From contig DNBN01000267.1 in assembly GCA_003491845.1 (NCBI GenBank), positions 6,919 through 20,216 of the forward strand: 13,298 nucleotides of DNA. Reading direction: 5' to 3'. The translations under genes and the position numbers were made by a program. Origin of the DNA: Porticoccaceae bacterium (GTDB lineage: Bacteria > Pseudomonadota > Gammaproteobacteria > Pseudomonadales > Porticoccaceae). Below the pieces are notes generated by a model. The model had not been told where the DNA came from. It saw only the letters and a list, made by a program, of their open reading frames with translations, and made no database searches. Of this stretch, positions 1 through 7,812 are shown in pieces (position 1 is the first letter of the stretch; every line of letters begins with the position of its first letter).

Positions 1-150
1 AGCAGTGAGTTCCATACGATTATTAGTCGTCTCAGGCTCACCCCCAAATAGCCTTTTTTCTTCGTGACCAAAACGCAATAAGGCCCCCCAACCGCCTGGA
101 CCAGGATTACCTCGACATGCACCATCGGTAAAAATTTCTATATCACTCAT
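1..150 (-). CDS. rnhA: Ribonuclease HI, N-terminal 50 residues (cut by window edge)
   Basis: Ribonuclease HI degrades the RNA strand of RNA:DNA hybrids in the cytoplasm, for example R-loops and primer remnants. The 50 visible codons read [20 protein letters not shown] at the start, which is the RNase HI signature. Two of the four acidic metal-binding residues are visible, D9 in FTDGAC and E47 in NNRMEL, corresponding to D10 and E48 of the E. coli enzyme; the other two lie outside the window. The ATG (148-150) overlaps the TGA of the upstream methyltransferase gene by 4 nt (ATGA), and no strong Shine-Dalgarno is seen, so translational coupling is likely. The reading frame is open to the edge, so the gene is incomplete only because of the window. 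dnaQ usually lies next to rnhA in this group but would fall outside. Confidence 0.96.
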   Translation of the reverse strand, partial: MSDIEIFTDGACRGNPGPGGWGALLRFGHEEKRLFGGEPETTNNRMELTA

Positions 151-1001
151 GTTATAACTCTGTTGTTGATCGTGCTAATTGCGACACTGTTAACTGTTGT
201 TGGTAATGGTTCTACAGTCTTTTTTACCGATGAAACCATTCTTGGCCGTGAAACAGATGTCCATTTACGGGAGGATTTATTGACACCCTGACGTACTCTT
301 TTAACAGCATGTATCATATAAAAATTACCACAAGGAATACCAACTCGCTGAAAACCTTTGTCAAAATATTTCATCAATCGACTAAATCTATTCGGCACGA
401 TTGAAAACTCTTGTGCTCTTGAGTAGACCGCCGGTAAATGATAAGCACCATGATGAACTCTATCCACCTCAAAATTGAGCAACGCAAGCCAGTCAATCAA
501 ACGGCCACAACGCAAGGAGTGAAATCGGTATTGAACACGATCAGTCAACAACTGTAACGGCCATCTTGATAATCCCATCGGCCCAAATGGATTCAATACA
601 CAAATAATCAAATGCCCGCCTGGGGAAATGACTCGACAGATGTCAGCAAGCACCATCTGAGGAGAACATGAGAATTCCAAGACATGTTGAAGCAAGGCAA
701 TATCAACCACCTCAGAGGGCAGTGGTAAATCAGACAGATCAGCAACAAATGAAGACATAGGACAGCCCTCTGCGTGATAACTCTGCACAGTAAACCCATG
801 AATTTGCGAGAAATTAGAGACCGATAATTGACCATCCGAAATTCCTGCGTGCATAAAACGATAGCCGGGAAGACTGGTATAATGGCTATCAATAATTGTA
901 TTTTCTCTAGTAATTAAATATTCGGCGAAATCGGACGTAGACCAGCGCGCTAACCTGTGAGCAGTTTCACTTAAATTTTTAACTAAAAATTTATTGCGCA
1001 C
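147..1001 (-). CDS. YafS-like class I SAM-dependent methyltransferase-fold protein
   Basis: This 284-residue protein resembles the methyltransferase-like family encoded next to rnhA in many gammaproteobacteria (YafS in E. coli); its substrate is not known to me. The recognisable core is residues 91-140: [20 protein letters not shown], then [17 protein letters not shown], typical of motifs II-III of class I methyltransferases. The SAM-binding motif I, expected near residues 47-57, reads [10 protein letters not shown] and is degenerate compared with the usual GxGxG, so activity is uncertain. Residues about 237-284 form a tail rich in Lys, Arg, Ser, Thr and Val, probably disordered. The start is GTG at 999-1001: the codon before it is an in-frame TAA, and no other ATG, GTG or TTG follows nearby. 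Its stop overlaps the rnhA start, so the two are probably one operon transcribed leftwards from the 1002-1228 spacer. Confidence 0.88.
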   Translation of the reverse strand: MRNKFLVKNLSETAHRLARWSTSDFAEYLITRENTIIDSHYTSLPGYRFMHAGISDGQLSVSNFSQIHGFTVQSYHAEGCPMSSFVADLSDLPLPSEVVDIALLQHVLEFSCSPQMVLADICRVISPGGHLIICVLNPFGPMGLSRWPLQLLTDRVQYRFHSLRCGRLIDWLALLNFEVDRVHHGAYHLPAVYSRAQEFSIVPNRFSRLMKYFDKGFQRVGIPCGNFYMIHAVKRVRQGVNKSSRKWTSVSRPRMVSSVKKTVEPLPTTVNSVAISTINNRVIT

Positions 1002-1029
1002 TTATTAAAATCTCTTGAGCGTAAAAGTA

Positions 1030-1043
1030 ATAGCAGTTGCTAT
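1030..1043. promoter_or_regulatory. Inverted repeat ATAGCA-GT-TGCTAT in the divergent spacer
   Basis: A perfect 6-bp inverted repeat with a 2-bp centre lies 29 nt upstream of the methyltransferase GTG, in the spacer (1002-1228) between that gene and the divergent mltD. A further TAGCA half-site occurs at 1053-1057. The position would suit an operator, but a repeat this short can arise by chance and I recognise no known regulator's motif. I found no convincing -35/-10 pair for either gene in this spacer. Confidence 0.25.
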
Positions 1044-1228
1044 CTAATTGGGTAGCACATTATGGCGGTTAGATGGCAAAAACACCACTGCCAGTAAACC
1101 TTAATGCGCACTTTCTCTAGACACTAAAAACTCAATTAATCAGGATTGTAGTAAAGGGTTTTTTATATACGCTAAGTATGAAAAAACATGGCTTTAACAG
1201 TAACACTCTAATATAAATTTAGTTACAA

Positions 1229-2836
1229 TTGGGCTACAACAACATCGGTATCTTCGTGTTAAAAATTGCCAAAATCGCCCCAATAAGCACTCCTCTAATT
1301 TTTCTGTTAAGTGCTTCCTCATGCCAACTGGCACACATTTCACCTAGTGAGGACGTCTTACATAAATCCTCTAATCATACTGATGAAATATCCAATATTT
1401 TACCGCTACAAAATAATCAAACAACAGTATCAACTACTAATGGCCAAGAGCAACTAGAGCCGACAATTTCTGAACCGGCAGCAACATCCTCCGACCTTTG
1501 GGATAGAATTCGAGCCGGCTATCAATTAGACCTTGAGAATCTTCCCAGTTCCGTTACGAAACAGCGTCAGTGGTATATTGACCATCCACAGCATTTGGAA
1601 ATTGTCCTGAACCGAGCAAGACCATTTATTCATTACGTGACAGAACGCTTGGAGCATGCAGGGCTACCACTAGAATTAGCTCTACTGCCAATTGTTGAAA
1701 GCACCTATGATCCGTTTGCTTACAGCGCCAGTCATGCTGCAGGACTTTGGCAATTTATTCCCTCTACCGCTCATCAGTATGGTTTAGAGCGTAATCGTTG
1801 GTATGATGGCCGCCGAGATCTTGTCGCATCCACCCAAGCAGCCATTGATTTTCTAACTTATTTAAACCAACGATTTAAAGGTAATTGGTGGCATGCCCTA
1901 GCCGCTTATAATTCTGGTGAAGGATCTGTAGGCAAAGCTATACGCAACAATAAAAAAAATGGGCGATCTACAGAATTTTGGGCATTAAAACTACCAAAAG
2001 AAACACGTAATTATGTGCCTCAATTAATAGCATTAGCCTCCATTATTAAAGAACCAGGTAGGTTTTCCATCACTTTACCGGTTATGGAAGATAAGCCTAT
2101 TTTTGACATCATCCAGGTGAACAATCAGATTTCATTGACTACCGTAATGGATATCACCGACACTGATGAATGGACATTCAGTCAACTTAACGCAGCATAT
2201 CGCCGGTCAATAACGCCACCTGAAGGTACGTATTCACTTCTCATACCTATTGAAAAATCGACTTCTCTTACAGACTATTTAGCCTCAACAGACCATAAGT
2301 ATTGGACCCCATATACAGAATACGCCGTAAGTAGTGGCGATACATTATCAGATATAGCAGTGCTGTTTGAGACTCAAACTCGGATTATTAAAAAAGCTAA
2401 TAGGCTCACCAGTGATCGACTTAAAATCGGACAGACGCTGCTGATCCCTCAGGACAATAGCGATATCATAATAGGATCATCTCGACTTACTCGCTTCCAT
2501 ACGTTAAAGCATACCGTGCGTCCAGGAGACACGCTCTCTGAGATTGCTCAGCACTATGGTACTTCGATTAAAAATCTTCGACGACAAAACAGCATTAAAG
2601 GCGATATAGTAAAAATTGGTGCTGTCTTAGAAATACAAACTAAAGCGAAAGCATCCTCGGTGATTGGGCTTAGAAAGTTCTCCTACAAAGTAAGACGTGG
2701 AGATTCCTTGTACCTTATTGCTAAACGCTTTTCCCTATCCATTGTTGATATCACCAAGTGGAATAACCTCAATAGTGAAAAATATTTACAACCAGGACAA
2801 AAACTGACGTTATTTATTGATCGTAAGATCATTTAG
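1229..2836 (+). CDS. mltD: Membrane-bound lytic murein transglycosylase D, Slt domain plus three LysM repeats
   Basis: MltD cleaves the MurNAc-GlcNAc bond of peptidoglycan, giving 1,6-anhydro-muropeptides, and acts from the inner face of the outer membrane. Residues 1-32 are a signal peptide with an atypical lipobox (ASSC), putting the lipidated cysteine at C32. A low-complexity linker follows. The Slt lysozyme-like domain spans about 130-275: the catalytic Glu is E157 in LLPIVESTYDP, followed by AAGLWQFIPS (170-179) and AAYNSGEGSV (225-234). Three LysM peptidoglycan-binding repeats follow at about 364-407, 428-470 and 484-528 (HTVRPGDTLSEIAQHYGTS, YKVRRGDSLYLIAKRFSLS). The start is uncertain. 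TTG at 1229 is the first start codon after an in-frame TAG at 1220-1222. GTG at 1256 would give a tidier 23-residue lipoprotein signal. Neither has a Shine-Dalgarno. The gene converges on ppiD and shares its terminator. Confidence 0.95.
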   Translation: MGYNNIGIFVLKIAKIAPISTPLIFLLSASSCQLAHISPSEDVLHKSSNHTDEISNILPLQNNQTTVSTTNGQEQLEPTISEPAATSSDLWDRIRAGYQLDLENLPSSVTKQRQWYIDHPQHLEIVLNRARPFIHYVTERLEHAGLPLELALLPIVESTYDPFAYSASHAAGLWQFIPSTAHQYGLERNRWYDGRRDLVASTQAAIDFLTYLNQRFKGNWWHALAAYNSGEGSVGKAIRNNKKNGRSTEFWALKLPKETRNYVPQLIALASIIKEPGRFSITLPVMEDKPIFDIIQVNNQISLTTVMDITDTDEWTFSQLNAAYRRSITPPEGTYSLLIPIEKSTSLTDYLASTDHKYWTPYTEYAVSSGDTLSDIAVLFETQTRIIKKANRLTSDRLKIGQTLLIPQDNSDIIIGSSRLTRFHTLKHTVRPGDTLSEIAQHYGTSIKNLRRQNSIKGDIVKIGAVLEIQTKAKASSVIGLRKFSYKVRRGDSLYLIAKRFSLSIVDITKWNNLNSEKYLQPGQKLTLFIDRKII

Positions 2837-2851
2837 TTCCCATTGGACAAT

Positions 2852-2880
2852 AAAAAAGGGCAGTAAACTGCCCTTTTTTT
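2852..2880. terminator. Bidirectional rho-independent terminator between mltD and ppiD
   Basis: AAAAAAGGGCAG, a TAAA loop and CTGCCCTTTTTTT make a 12-bp hairpin with a GC-rich core and a T-run on each strand. It lies 15 nt after the mltD stop and 16 nt beyond the ppiD stop, so it can end both convergent transcripts. Confidence 0.93.
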
Positions 2881-2896
2881 GTATCAAAGAGAAGAA

Positions 2897-4750
2897 CTAC
2901 TGGATAATTTTTGTATCATTTCTTACCAATTTCTCATAGCTTTCCACATCTCTGCCACCATTCATTGAAAGCAGAGCGTCAACAATACTTTCTTTCTCAA
3001 GGTCACCTGTAGCTTTAATATCACCAGGGGTAACCGCAGTTAAGGCAGCAACAACATAGTCGCCACTATTAGTGTAAAAACCTTCAACCACTGCATTAGC
3101 GTCTGGTGAAGCCATAGCAAATAATCGATCTCTAATGTCTGCGTTAACACTGGTATCTCGACGATCAACACTCTTACCTATCTGCCACTGTAGATCATTA
3201 CTTTTAGCAACTTCCTCAACCGACGTACCACTCTGCACAAGGGTACGTAACTCTGACCCCCGACGCTGAAGTTCATCTTCAGCCAACTGTCTTGTCAAAC
3301 TGTCAACAACCGATTCACGTACCTCTGTTAATTCTTTTTGTCGGTCTTCAATATAGTCATTAAGTTTTACCACTACATATCTATCATTACCTAAATCAAG
3401 AACCTCGCTTGCATAGCCATCAGTTAACACCTCAGTGCTGAACGCGGCGGTAATTACTTTATTTTCAGCAGTAACTCCCTGCCCACCAGTCTCAGAAAAT
3501 GCAGAAGATGTCTTAAGAGTAAGACCTACATCCTCAGCCACATTGGCCAGTGAATCAGCATTAAAGCTAAGTTCCTTGAGAAGTTCAAGCTTGGCCACCA
3601 ACTGATCAGTGGTTGCCTCTGCCATGAGTTCACGCTCAATTCTTGATGTTTCATCTGCTAAAATAAAGTCCTGCTGCTGTACGTCCAAAAGTTTTATAAA
3701 ATGGATACCTGCATCGGTAGTCACTGGCTGTGAAACTTCGTTTAGCGCAAGGCGCTTTAATGCTGATTCAAATGCTTCAGGAAAGGTATTGCCAGACGTA
3801 AATCCCAAGTCACCACCTACATCAGCAGAACCAAAATCTGTCGAATACTGACTTGCAAGATCAGCAAAAGCCTCTCCTGAAGTTATTTTTCCTTGAATCT
3901 CCCGAATAAGCTCATCGCTTGGGTCTTCAAGAAGAATGTGAGCCGCCTGACGTGACTCAGACAGATCTAACGTGTCACGCTCCTCTTCAAAACGCGCCTT
4001 GACAAGCTCACTATTGACAAGATCAGGATCAGCAAGTTCATCTGGATTCAATTCAATATAGTCAATAACCACCTGAGCCTCGGTTCGATACGTCGTAACA
4101 TTCTCAGAATAATAATTTTGGATCTGCTCATCAGACACAACAACCTCTTCAGTTATAGGTCCAATCGGCAAAGTTAAATAGTAGTAGTCTCTTTGTTCCC
4201 CAGTAATTTCAACCATTGCATTTAATTCAAGTTCAGTAACAAAAGCGGTATCAGTAATACCCGCAACAAGCTGCTGTATAAGCAATTCATTTTCAACTGT
4301 AGACTTAAAACCGGCGCTAGTATAACCCTGCTGCTGTAACATAAACCGATAGCTGTCTTGGTCAAAGCGCCCATCTATCTGAAACCCTTCTATGTTAAGA
4401 ATCTCTTGTGTAACTGACGTTTGCGGTATTGCTAGCTTCTGAGAATCGGAGGACTGAACTAGAATTTGACGGCTTATCAGTTGCTCGATGGCACTTGGCC
4501 TAATCATCTCATCAGTGATCAGGGTTGCATCTAAACCTTCGTTTTCACTGATGATGCGGCTTCGCTGATTATTAATCGCCCTAATCACATCTATCTCAGG
4601 AATTTCTACTTTCCCAACAACCGCTGCTGTATCAGTCAAATTACCGGTTAAGAAAAGAGTACCTGTACCTGAAAACGCAAAAATAAAGCCAATTACGACC
4701 ACAATCCCCAACGCTAAATTGCGCATATTTGTTCTAAAACTATCTAACAT
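2897..4750 (-). CDS. ppiD: PpiD, inner-membrane-anchored SurA/parvulin-type chaperone
   Basis: PpiD is anchored in the inner membrane, faces the periplasm and assists proteins leaving the Sec translocon. The 617 residues match the family length. A short cytoplasmic N-terminus (MLDSFRTNMRN) is followed by one membrane segment at about 11-35, a SurA-N-like chaperone region at about 40-200, a parvulin domain at about 267-357, and a C-terminal region with helix-rich stretches (360-500). The parvulin domain begins RQAAHILL, contains VGGDLGF (311-317) and ends GIHFIKLLDV. H271, D305 and H350 occupy positions that are conserved in active parvulins. The ATG start has an AGGA about 9 nt upstream. The gene lies just behind the hupB terminator, only 18 nt separating the U-run from the ATG, so it is probably expressed by read-through or from a weak promoter overlapping the hupB stop. 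Position after lon and hupB is the usual gammaproteobacterial order. Confidence 0.95.
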   Translation of the reverse strand: MLDSFRTNMRNLALGIVVVIGFIFAFSGTGTLFLTGNLTDTAAVVGKVEIPEIDVIRAINNQRSRIISENEGLDATLITDEMIRPSAIEQLISRQILVQSSDSQKLAIPQTSVTQEILNIEGFQIDGRFDQDSYRFMLQQQGYTSAGFKSTVENELLIQQLVAGITDTAFVTELELNAMVEITGEQRDYYYLTLPIGPITEEVVVSDEQIQNYYSENVTTYRTEAQVVIDYIELNPDELADPDLVNSELVKARFEEERDTLDLSESRQAAHILLEDPSDELIREIQGKITSGEAFADLASQYSTDFGSADVGGDLGFTSGNTFPEAFESALKRLALNEVSQPVTTDAGIHFIKLLDVQQQDFILADETSRIERELMAEATTDQLVAKLELLKELSFNADSLANVAEDVGLTLKTSSAFSETGGQGVTAENKVITAAFSTEVLTDGYASEVLDLGNDRYVVVKLNDYIEDRQKELTEVRESVVDSLTRQLAEDELQRRGSELRTLVQSGTSVEEVAKSNDLQWQIGKSVDRRDTSVNADIRDRLFAMASPDANAVVEGFYTNSGDYVVAALTAVTPGDIKATGDLEKESIVDALLSMNGGRDVESYEKLVRNDTKIIQ

Positions 4751-4768
4751 ACTGTCTATCCTGATATT

Positions 4769-4794
4769 AAAAAAGGCGCATCAATGATGCGCCT
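4769..4794 (-). terminator. Rho-independent terminator downstream of hupB
   Basis: On the minus strand, AGGCGCAT and ATGCGCCT form an 8-bp GC-rich stem (10 bp of dyad symmetry) with loop CATTG, followed by a run of six T. It lies about 40 nt past the hupB stop and directly ahead of ppiD, so it limits read-through from hupB into ppiD. Confidence 0.9.
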
Positions 4795-4832
4795 CAGAAG
4801 CCTGAATATTTCAAAAAATCACCAGGCAAATA

Positions 4833-5105
4833 TCAATTTACCGCGTCTTTCAATGCTTTTCCAGCCTTGAAGCTAGGCACGTTTGCAGCTGCAATTTGAA
4901 TCTCAGCACCCGTCTGTGGATTTCTACCTGCGCGAGCAGCTCTGTGCTTAACAGAATAAGTGCCAAATCCTACCAAGGATACTTGATCTCCATTTTTTAA
5001 AGCACCAGTAATTGCATCAATTGCTGAATCTAATGCTCGTCCGGCAGACGCCTTAGAAATGTCTGCGCCAGCAGCGATAGAATCGATTAATTCAGATTTA
5101 TTCAC
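4833..5105 (-). CDS. hupB: DNA-binding protein HU, beta-type
   Basis: HU is a small dimeric nucleoid protein that bends DNA without sequence specificity. The 90-residue length is exactly typical. An N-terminal helical dimerisation region is followed by the family signature at 46-66 ([20 protein letters not shown]). P63 in the RNP turn is the residue expected to intercalate at the tip of the DNA-embracing arm, and the C-terminal helix reads [12 protein letters not shown]. The start is GTG at 5103-5105, chosen because a strong Shine-Dalgarno (AAGGGGA) sits 5-6 nt upstream and HU homologues begin MNKSELI. It has its own promoter at 5205-5234 and its own terminator at 4769-4794, so it is probably a monocistronic, highly expressed unit. 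Between them is a structured leader of about 95 nt. Confidence 0.97.
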   Translation of the reverse strand: MNKSELIDSIAAGADISKASAGRALDSAIDAITGALKNGDQVSLVGFGTYSVKHRAARAGRNPQTGAEIQIAAANVPSFKAGKALKDAVN

Positions 5106-5123
5106 GGTATTCCCCTTATTATT

Positions 5124-5169
5124 GGAAGTAACATTTGTTACAAAAAAGACGTACTTCCATTGGGAAGTA
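5124..5169 (-). promoter_or_regulatory. hupB 5' leader with competing hairpins
   Basis: In the transcript from the hupB promoter, UACUUCC-CAAU-GGAAGUA (5169 to 5152) forms a 7-bp hairpin, and GUAACA-AA-UGUUAC (5141 to 5128) forms a second. A second copy of UACUUCC (5130 to 5124) overlaps the second hairpin. The middle GGAAGUA can therefore pair with either UACUUCC copy, making the folds mutually exclusive. The UUCCC in the first arm is also complementary to GGGAA within the Shine-Dalgarno region. The complementarity is seen directly; a regulatory role (attenuation, translational control or an operator in the DNA) is inference. Confidence 0.5.
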
Positions 5170-5204
5170 GCATCAGCGATTTCAACAGCTCATCTGCTAC
5201 ACTC

Positions 5205-5234
5205 TTTATACCAATAGCAAGCGCGTTGGGTCAA
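5205..5234 (-). promoter_or_regulatory. Sigma70-type promoter of hupB
   Basis: TTGACC (5234-5229) and TATAAA (5210-5205) on the minus strand each match the sigma70 consensus at 5 of 6 positions, with an 18-bp spacer. Transcription would start about 7 nt downstream, giving a leader of about 95 nt before the hupB GTG. The promoter lies in the lon-hupB gap, so hupB need not depend on lon transcription. I see no terminator for lon in this gap. Confidence 0.75.
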
Positions 5235-5269
5235 GTAGCTTCTACAAAATATAGTCAAATAGTTCAAAC

Positions 5270-7684
5270 CTAGTGGGTACTTGGCCTCTCATTGAGTTCA
5301 GCCGCACTTTTAGGCGCGCTACTTTTCAAAAATTCAGATTCACTCAGTGCCTCAGGTTTTGTCTCAAGAGCGATATCTAGTACCTCATCAATCCACTTTA
5401 CAGGACAAATATTAAGATCTGCTTTAATATTATCCGGAATCTCTTTAAGATCACTTGCATTGTCATTCGGTATAATTACCGTGGTAATGCCGCCCCGGTG
5501 CGCTGCCAATAATTTTTCTTTTAAACCGCCAATTTTTAATACCTGACCTCGAAGCGTTATCTCTCCGGTCATAGCAACATCTGCTTTTACCGCAATACCA
5601 GATAACACAGAGACAAGTGCAGTGCACATACCGACCCCTGCAGATGGACCGTCCTTGGGAGTCGCCCCCTCAGGAACATGAATATGCAGGTCATTTTGCT
5701 GATAGAAATCACGCCGAATACCCAATGTTTTGGCTCCGCTTCGTACTACGGTGAGCGCGGCCTGAATAGATTCCTGCATAACATCACCTAGGGAGCCAGT
5801 TTTTATAACTTTTCCGGTCCCTGGTATAGCAGAGGTTTCAATCGTTAACAATTCACCTCCGACTTGAGTCCACGCTAGGCCAGTAACCTGCCCTATCTGA
5901 CTTTCAGCCTCAGCTCGACCATAGTCAAACCGTCGCACTCCTAGCATTTCTTCTAATTCTTCAGATCCTACATGCTCTGCAACAGACTTGCCGGCTCGGA
6001 CGTGCTTAGTTACCGTCTTTCGGCATATCTTCGCCACATCACGCTCTAATCCCCGCACCCCAGCTTCTTTTGTATAGTATCGAATTGTGTCTTTTAAAGC
6101 ATCCTCACCAATTTCTAGTTCTGAATTTTTCAAACCATTTGCTTTTAACTGTTTAGGAACCAGATATTTTTGAGCGATCTTAATCTTTTCATCTTCGGTG
6201 TATCCTGGAATTCTAATAACTTCCATTCGATCCAAGAGAGGGCCTGGAATATTCATAGAATTTGCAGTACAAATAAACATTACATCAGAAAGGTCGTAGT
6301 CAACTTCCAGATAATGATCATTAAACGTGTGATTTTGCTCAGGGTCTAATACCTCTAGCAAAGCAGACGCTGGGTCACCACGTTGATCCATACCCATCTT
6401 GTCTATCTCATCCAACAAAAACAATGGATTTTTAACGCCGACTTTTGACAGCTTTTGAACAAGTTTTCCAGGCAAGGATCCTATGTAAGTTCTGCGATGG
6501 CCTCTTATTTCAGCCTCATCACGGACCCCACCTAGGCTCATCCTTACAAACTTTCTTCCCGTAGAGCGAGCTATAGACTCTCCCAGAGACGTTTTACCAA
6601 CCCCAGGCGGGCCAACAAGACATAGAACGGGTCCTTTTAAATTTTTAACCCGCTTTTGTACCGCTAAAAACTCCAATATGCGCTCTTTTACCTCTTCCAA
6701 CCCATGATGATCTTGATTCAAGGTTTCCTCTGCAAGCGCAAGATTATGCTTTACCCTCGTGCGCTTCTTCCATGGAACACTGATCATCCAGTCAATATAA
6801 TTTCTCAAAACAGAGGCTTCTGCTGACATAGGAGACATCATTTTTAACTTATTGAGTTCTGCAGTGGCTTTCTCTAATGCAGCTTTGGGCATACCGGCTA
6901 GCTGAATTTTCTTTTCAAGTTGATCAAGTTCAGAGACACCTTCATCCATGTCGCCCAATTCTTTCTGGATAGCCTTCATCTGTTCGTTGAGATAATATTC
7001 CCGTTGACTTTTTTCCATTTGTTTTTTAACCCGACCACGGATTCGCTGCTCGACCTGGAACAAATCAATTTCTGACTCCATAGCCGTCATCAAATGTTCA
7101 TAACGCGCAGTTAAATCAGCTATTTCTAGAACATCTTGTTTCTGCTCTAGGGAAAGGGTCATATGGCTCGCTATAGTATCAGCTAATCTATTACCATCCT
7201 CAATACCACTTACTGTTGCTATCACTTCAGACGGGATTTTCTTACTCAAATTAACATACTGCTCAAATAAACTAATGGTTGAGCGCATTAACGCATCAGA
7301 CTCATCCACTTGTGGGTCTTCGCTCTCTAATACTTTAAGCGATGCCCGCATAAATGACTGATCTTCAAATCCATCCAACAACTCAACCCTGTTAAGTCCT
7401 TCTACTAATACTTTTAAAGTACCATCTGGCAGCTTAAGCATCTGTAAGATAGTCGCAAATGTGCCTACCTTATAAATATCATCCAACAAGGGATCATCTT
7501 CTGAGGGATTCTTTTGCGCCACCAGAATAATCTGTTTGTCGTTCTCCATTGCATGTTCAAGGGCCAAAATTGATTTTTCACGGCCAACAAACAACGGAAC
7601 CACCATGTGGGGGTACACAACCACATCACGCAAGGGTAACAGGGGGTAATTTGAGGTATTATTCTCAGCGCTAATCGAAACCAT
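5270..7684 (-). CDS. lon: ATP-dependent protease Lon (LonA)
   Basis: Lon is a cytoplasmic homohexameric AAA+ serine protease that degrades misfolded and certain regulatory proteins. All parts are present in 804 residues. The LonA substrate-binding N-domain covers about 14-205 and begins YPLLPLRDVVVYPHMVVPLF. A coiled-coil stretch at about 210-290 contains QREYYLNEQMKAIQKELG. The AAA+ module has Walker A GPPGVGKT (358-365) and Walker B LFLLDEID (421-428). The proteolytic domain has the catalytic Ser in PKDGPSAG (S681) and Lys in GGLKEKL (K724), forming the Ser-Lys dyad. The C-terminus is somewhat longer than in E. coli Lon (784 residues), with a polar tail after about 780. The ATG has a GAGG 4 nt upstream. 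It is separated from clpX by a terminator and has its own promoter, so it is probably controlled independently of clpPX, plausibly by heat shock. Confidence 0.98.
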   Translation of the reverse strand: MVSISAENNTSNYPLLPLRDVVVYPHMVVPLFVGREKSILALEHAMENDKQIILVAQKNPSEDDPLLDDIYKVGTFATILQMLKLPDGTLKVLVEGLNRVELLDGFEDQSFMRASLKVLESEDPQVDESDALMRSTISLFEQYVNLSKKIPSEVIATVSGIEDGNRLADTIASHMTLSLEQKQDVLEIADLTARYEHLMTAMESEIDLFQVEQRIRGRVKKQMEKSQREYYLNEQMKAIQKELGDMDEGVSELDQLEKKIQLAGMPKAALEKATAELNKLKMMSPMSAEASVLRNYIDWMISVPWKKRTRVKHNLALAEETLNQDHHGLEEVKERILEFLAVQKRVKNLKGPVLCLVGPPGVGKTSLGESIARSTGRKFVRMSLGGVRDEAEIRGHRRTYIGSLPGKLVQKLSKVGVKNPLFLLDEIDKMGMDQRGDPASALLEVLDPEQNHTFNDHYLEVDYDLSDVMFICTANSMNIPGPLLDRMEVIRIPGYTEDEKIKIAQKYLVPKQLKANGLKNSELEIGEDALKDTIRYYTKEAGVRGLERDVAKICRKTVTKHVRAGKSVAEHVGSEELEEMLGVRRFDYGRAEAESQIGQVTGLAWTQVGGELLTIETSAIPGTGKVIKTGSLGDVMQESIQAALTVVRSGAKTLGIRRDFYQQNDLHIHVPEGATPKDGPSAGVGMCTALVSVLSGIAVKADVAMTGEITLRGQVLKIGGLKEKLLAAHRGGITTVIIPNDNASDLKEIPDNIKADLNICPVKWIDEVLDIALETKPEALSESEFLKSSAPKSAAELNERPSTH

Positions 7685-7738
7685 GTATAACCTCTATCAA
7701 TTATTGAAAGCTGTCCCGCAATTAGGACACTTGTTTTA

Positions 7739-7768
7739 AGTATATTGGGACTAAAACAAAAATATCAA
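7739..7768 (-). promoter_or_regulatory. lon promoter, sigma70-like with overlapping sigma32-like elements
   Basis: On the minus strand TTGATA (7768-7763) and TATACT (7744-7739) each match sigma70 boxes at 5 of 6, with an 18-bp spacer. The same stretch contains TTGATA, 13 nt, then CCCAATATA (7749-7741), which matches 7 of 9 positions of the sigma32 -10 element CCCCATTTA. The -35 TTGATA also resembles the sigma32 TTGAAA. lon is a sigma32 gene in E. coli. The sequence matches are seen; dual control is inference. Confidence 0.6.
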
Positions 7769-7812
7769 CACTTTTAGGTGAAGACTGCAAAAAGTGATGT
7801 AACTCACCAGGT

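Noticed and set aside
608..892. Alternate-frame minus-strand open frame within the methyltransferase gene
   Set aside because: Same strand, different frame; the longer frame carries the methyltransferase motifs.
3609..3851. Open frame on the plus strand inside ppiD
   Set aside because: Lies wholly antisense to a convincing ppiD; the translation has no recognisable motif.
5292..5546. Open frame on the plus strand opposite the lon 3' end
   Set aside because: Shadow of lon codons; composition explained by the opposite strand.
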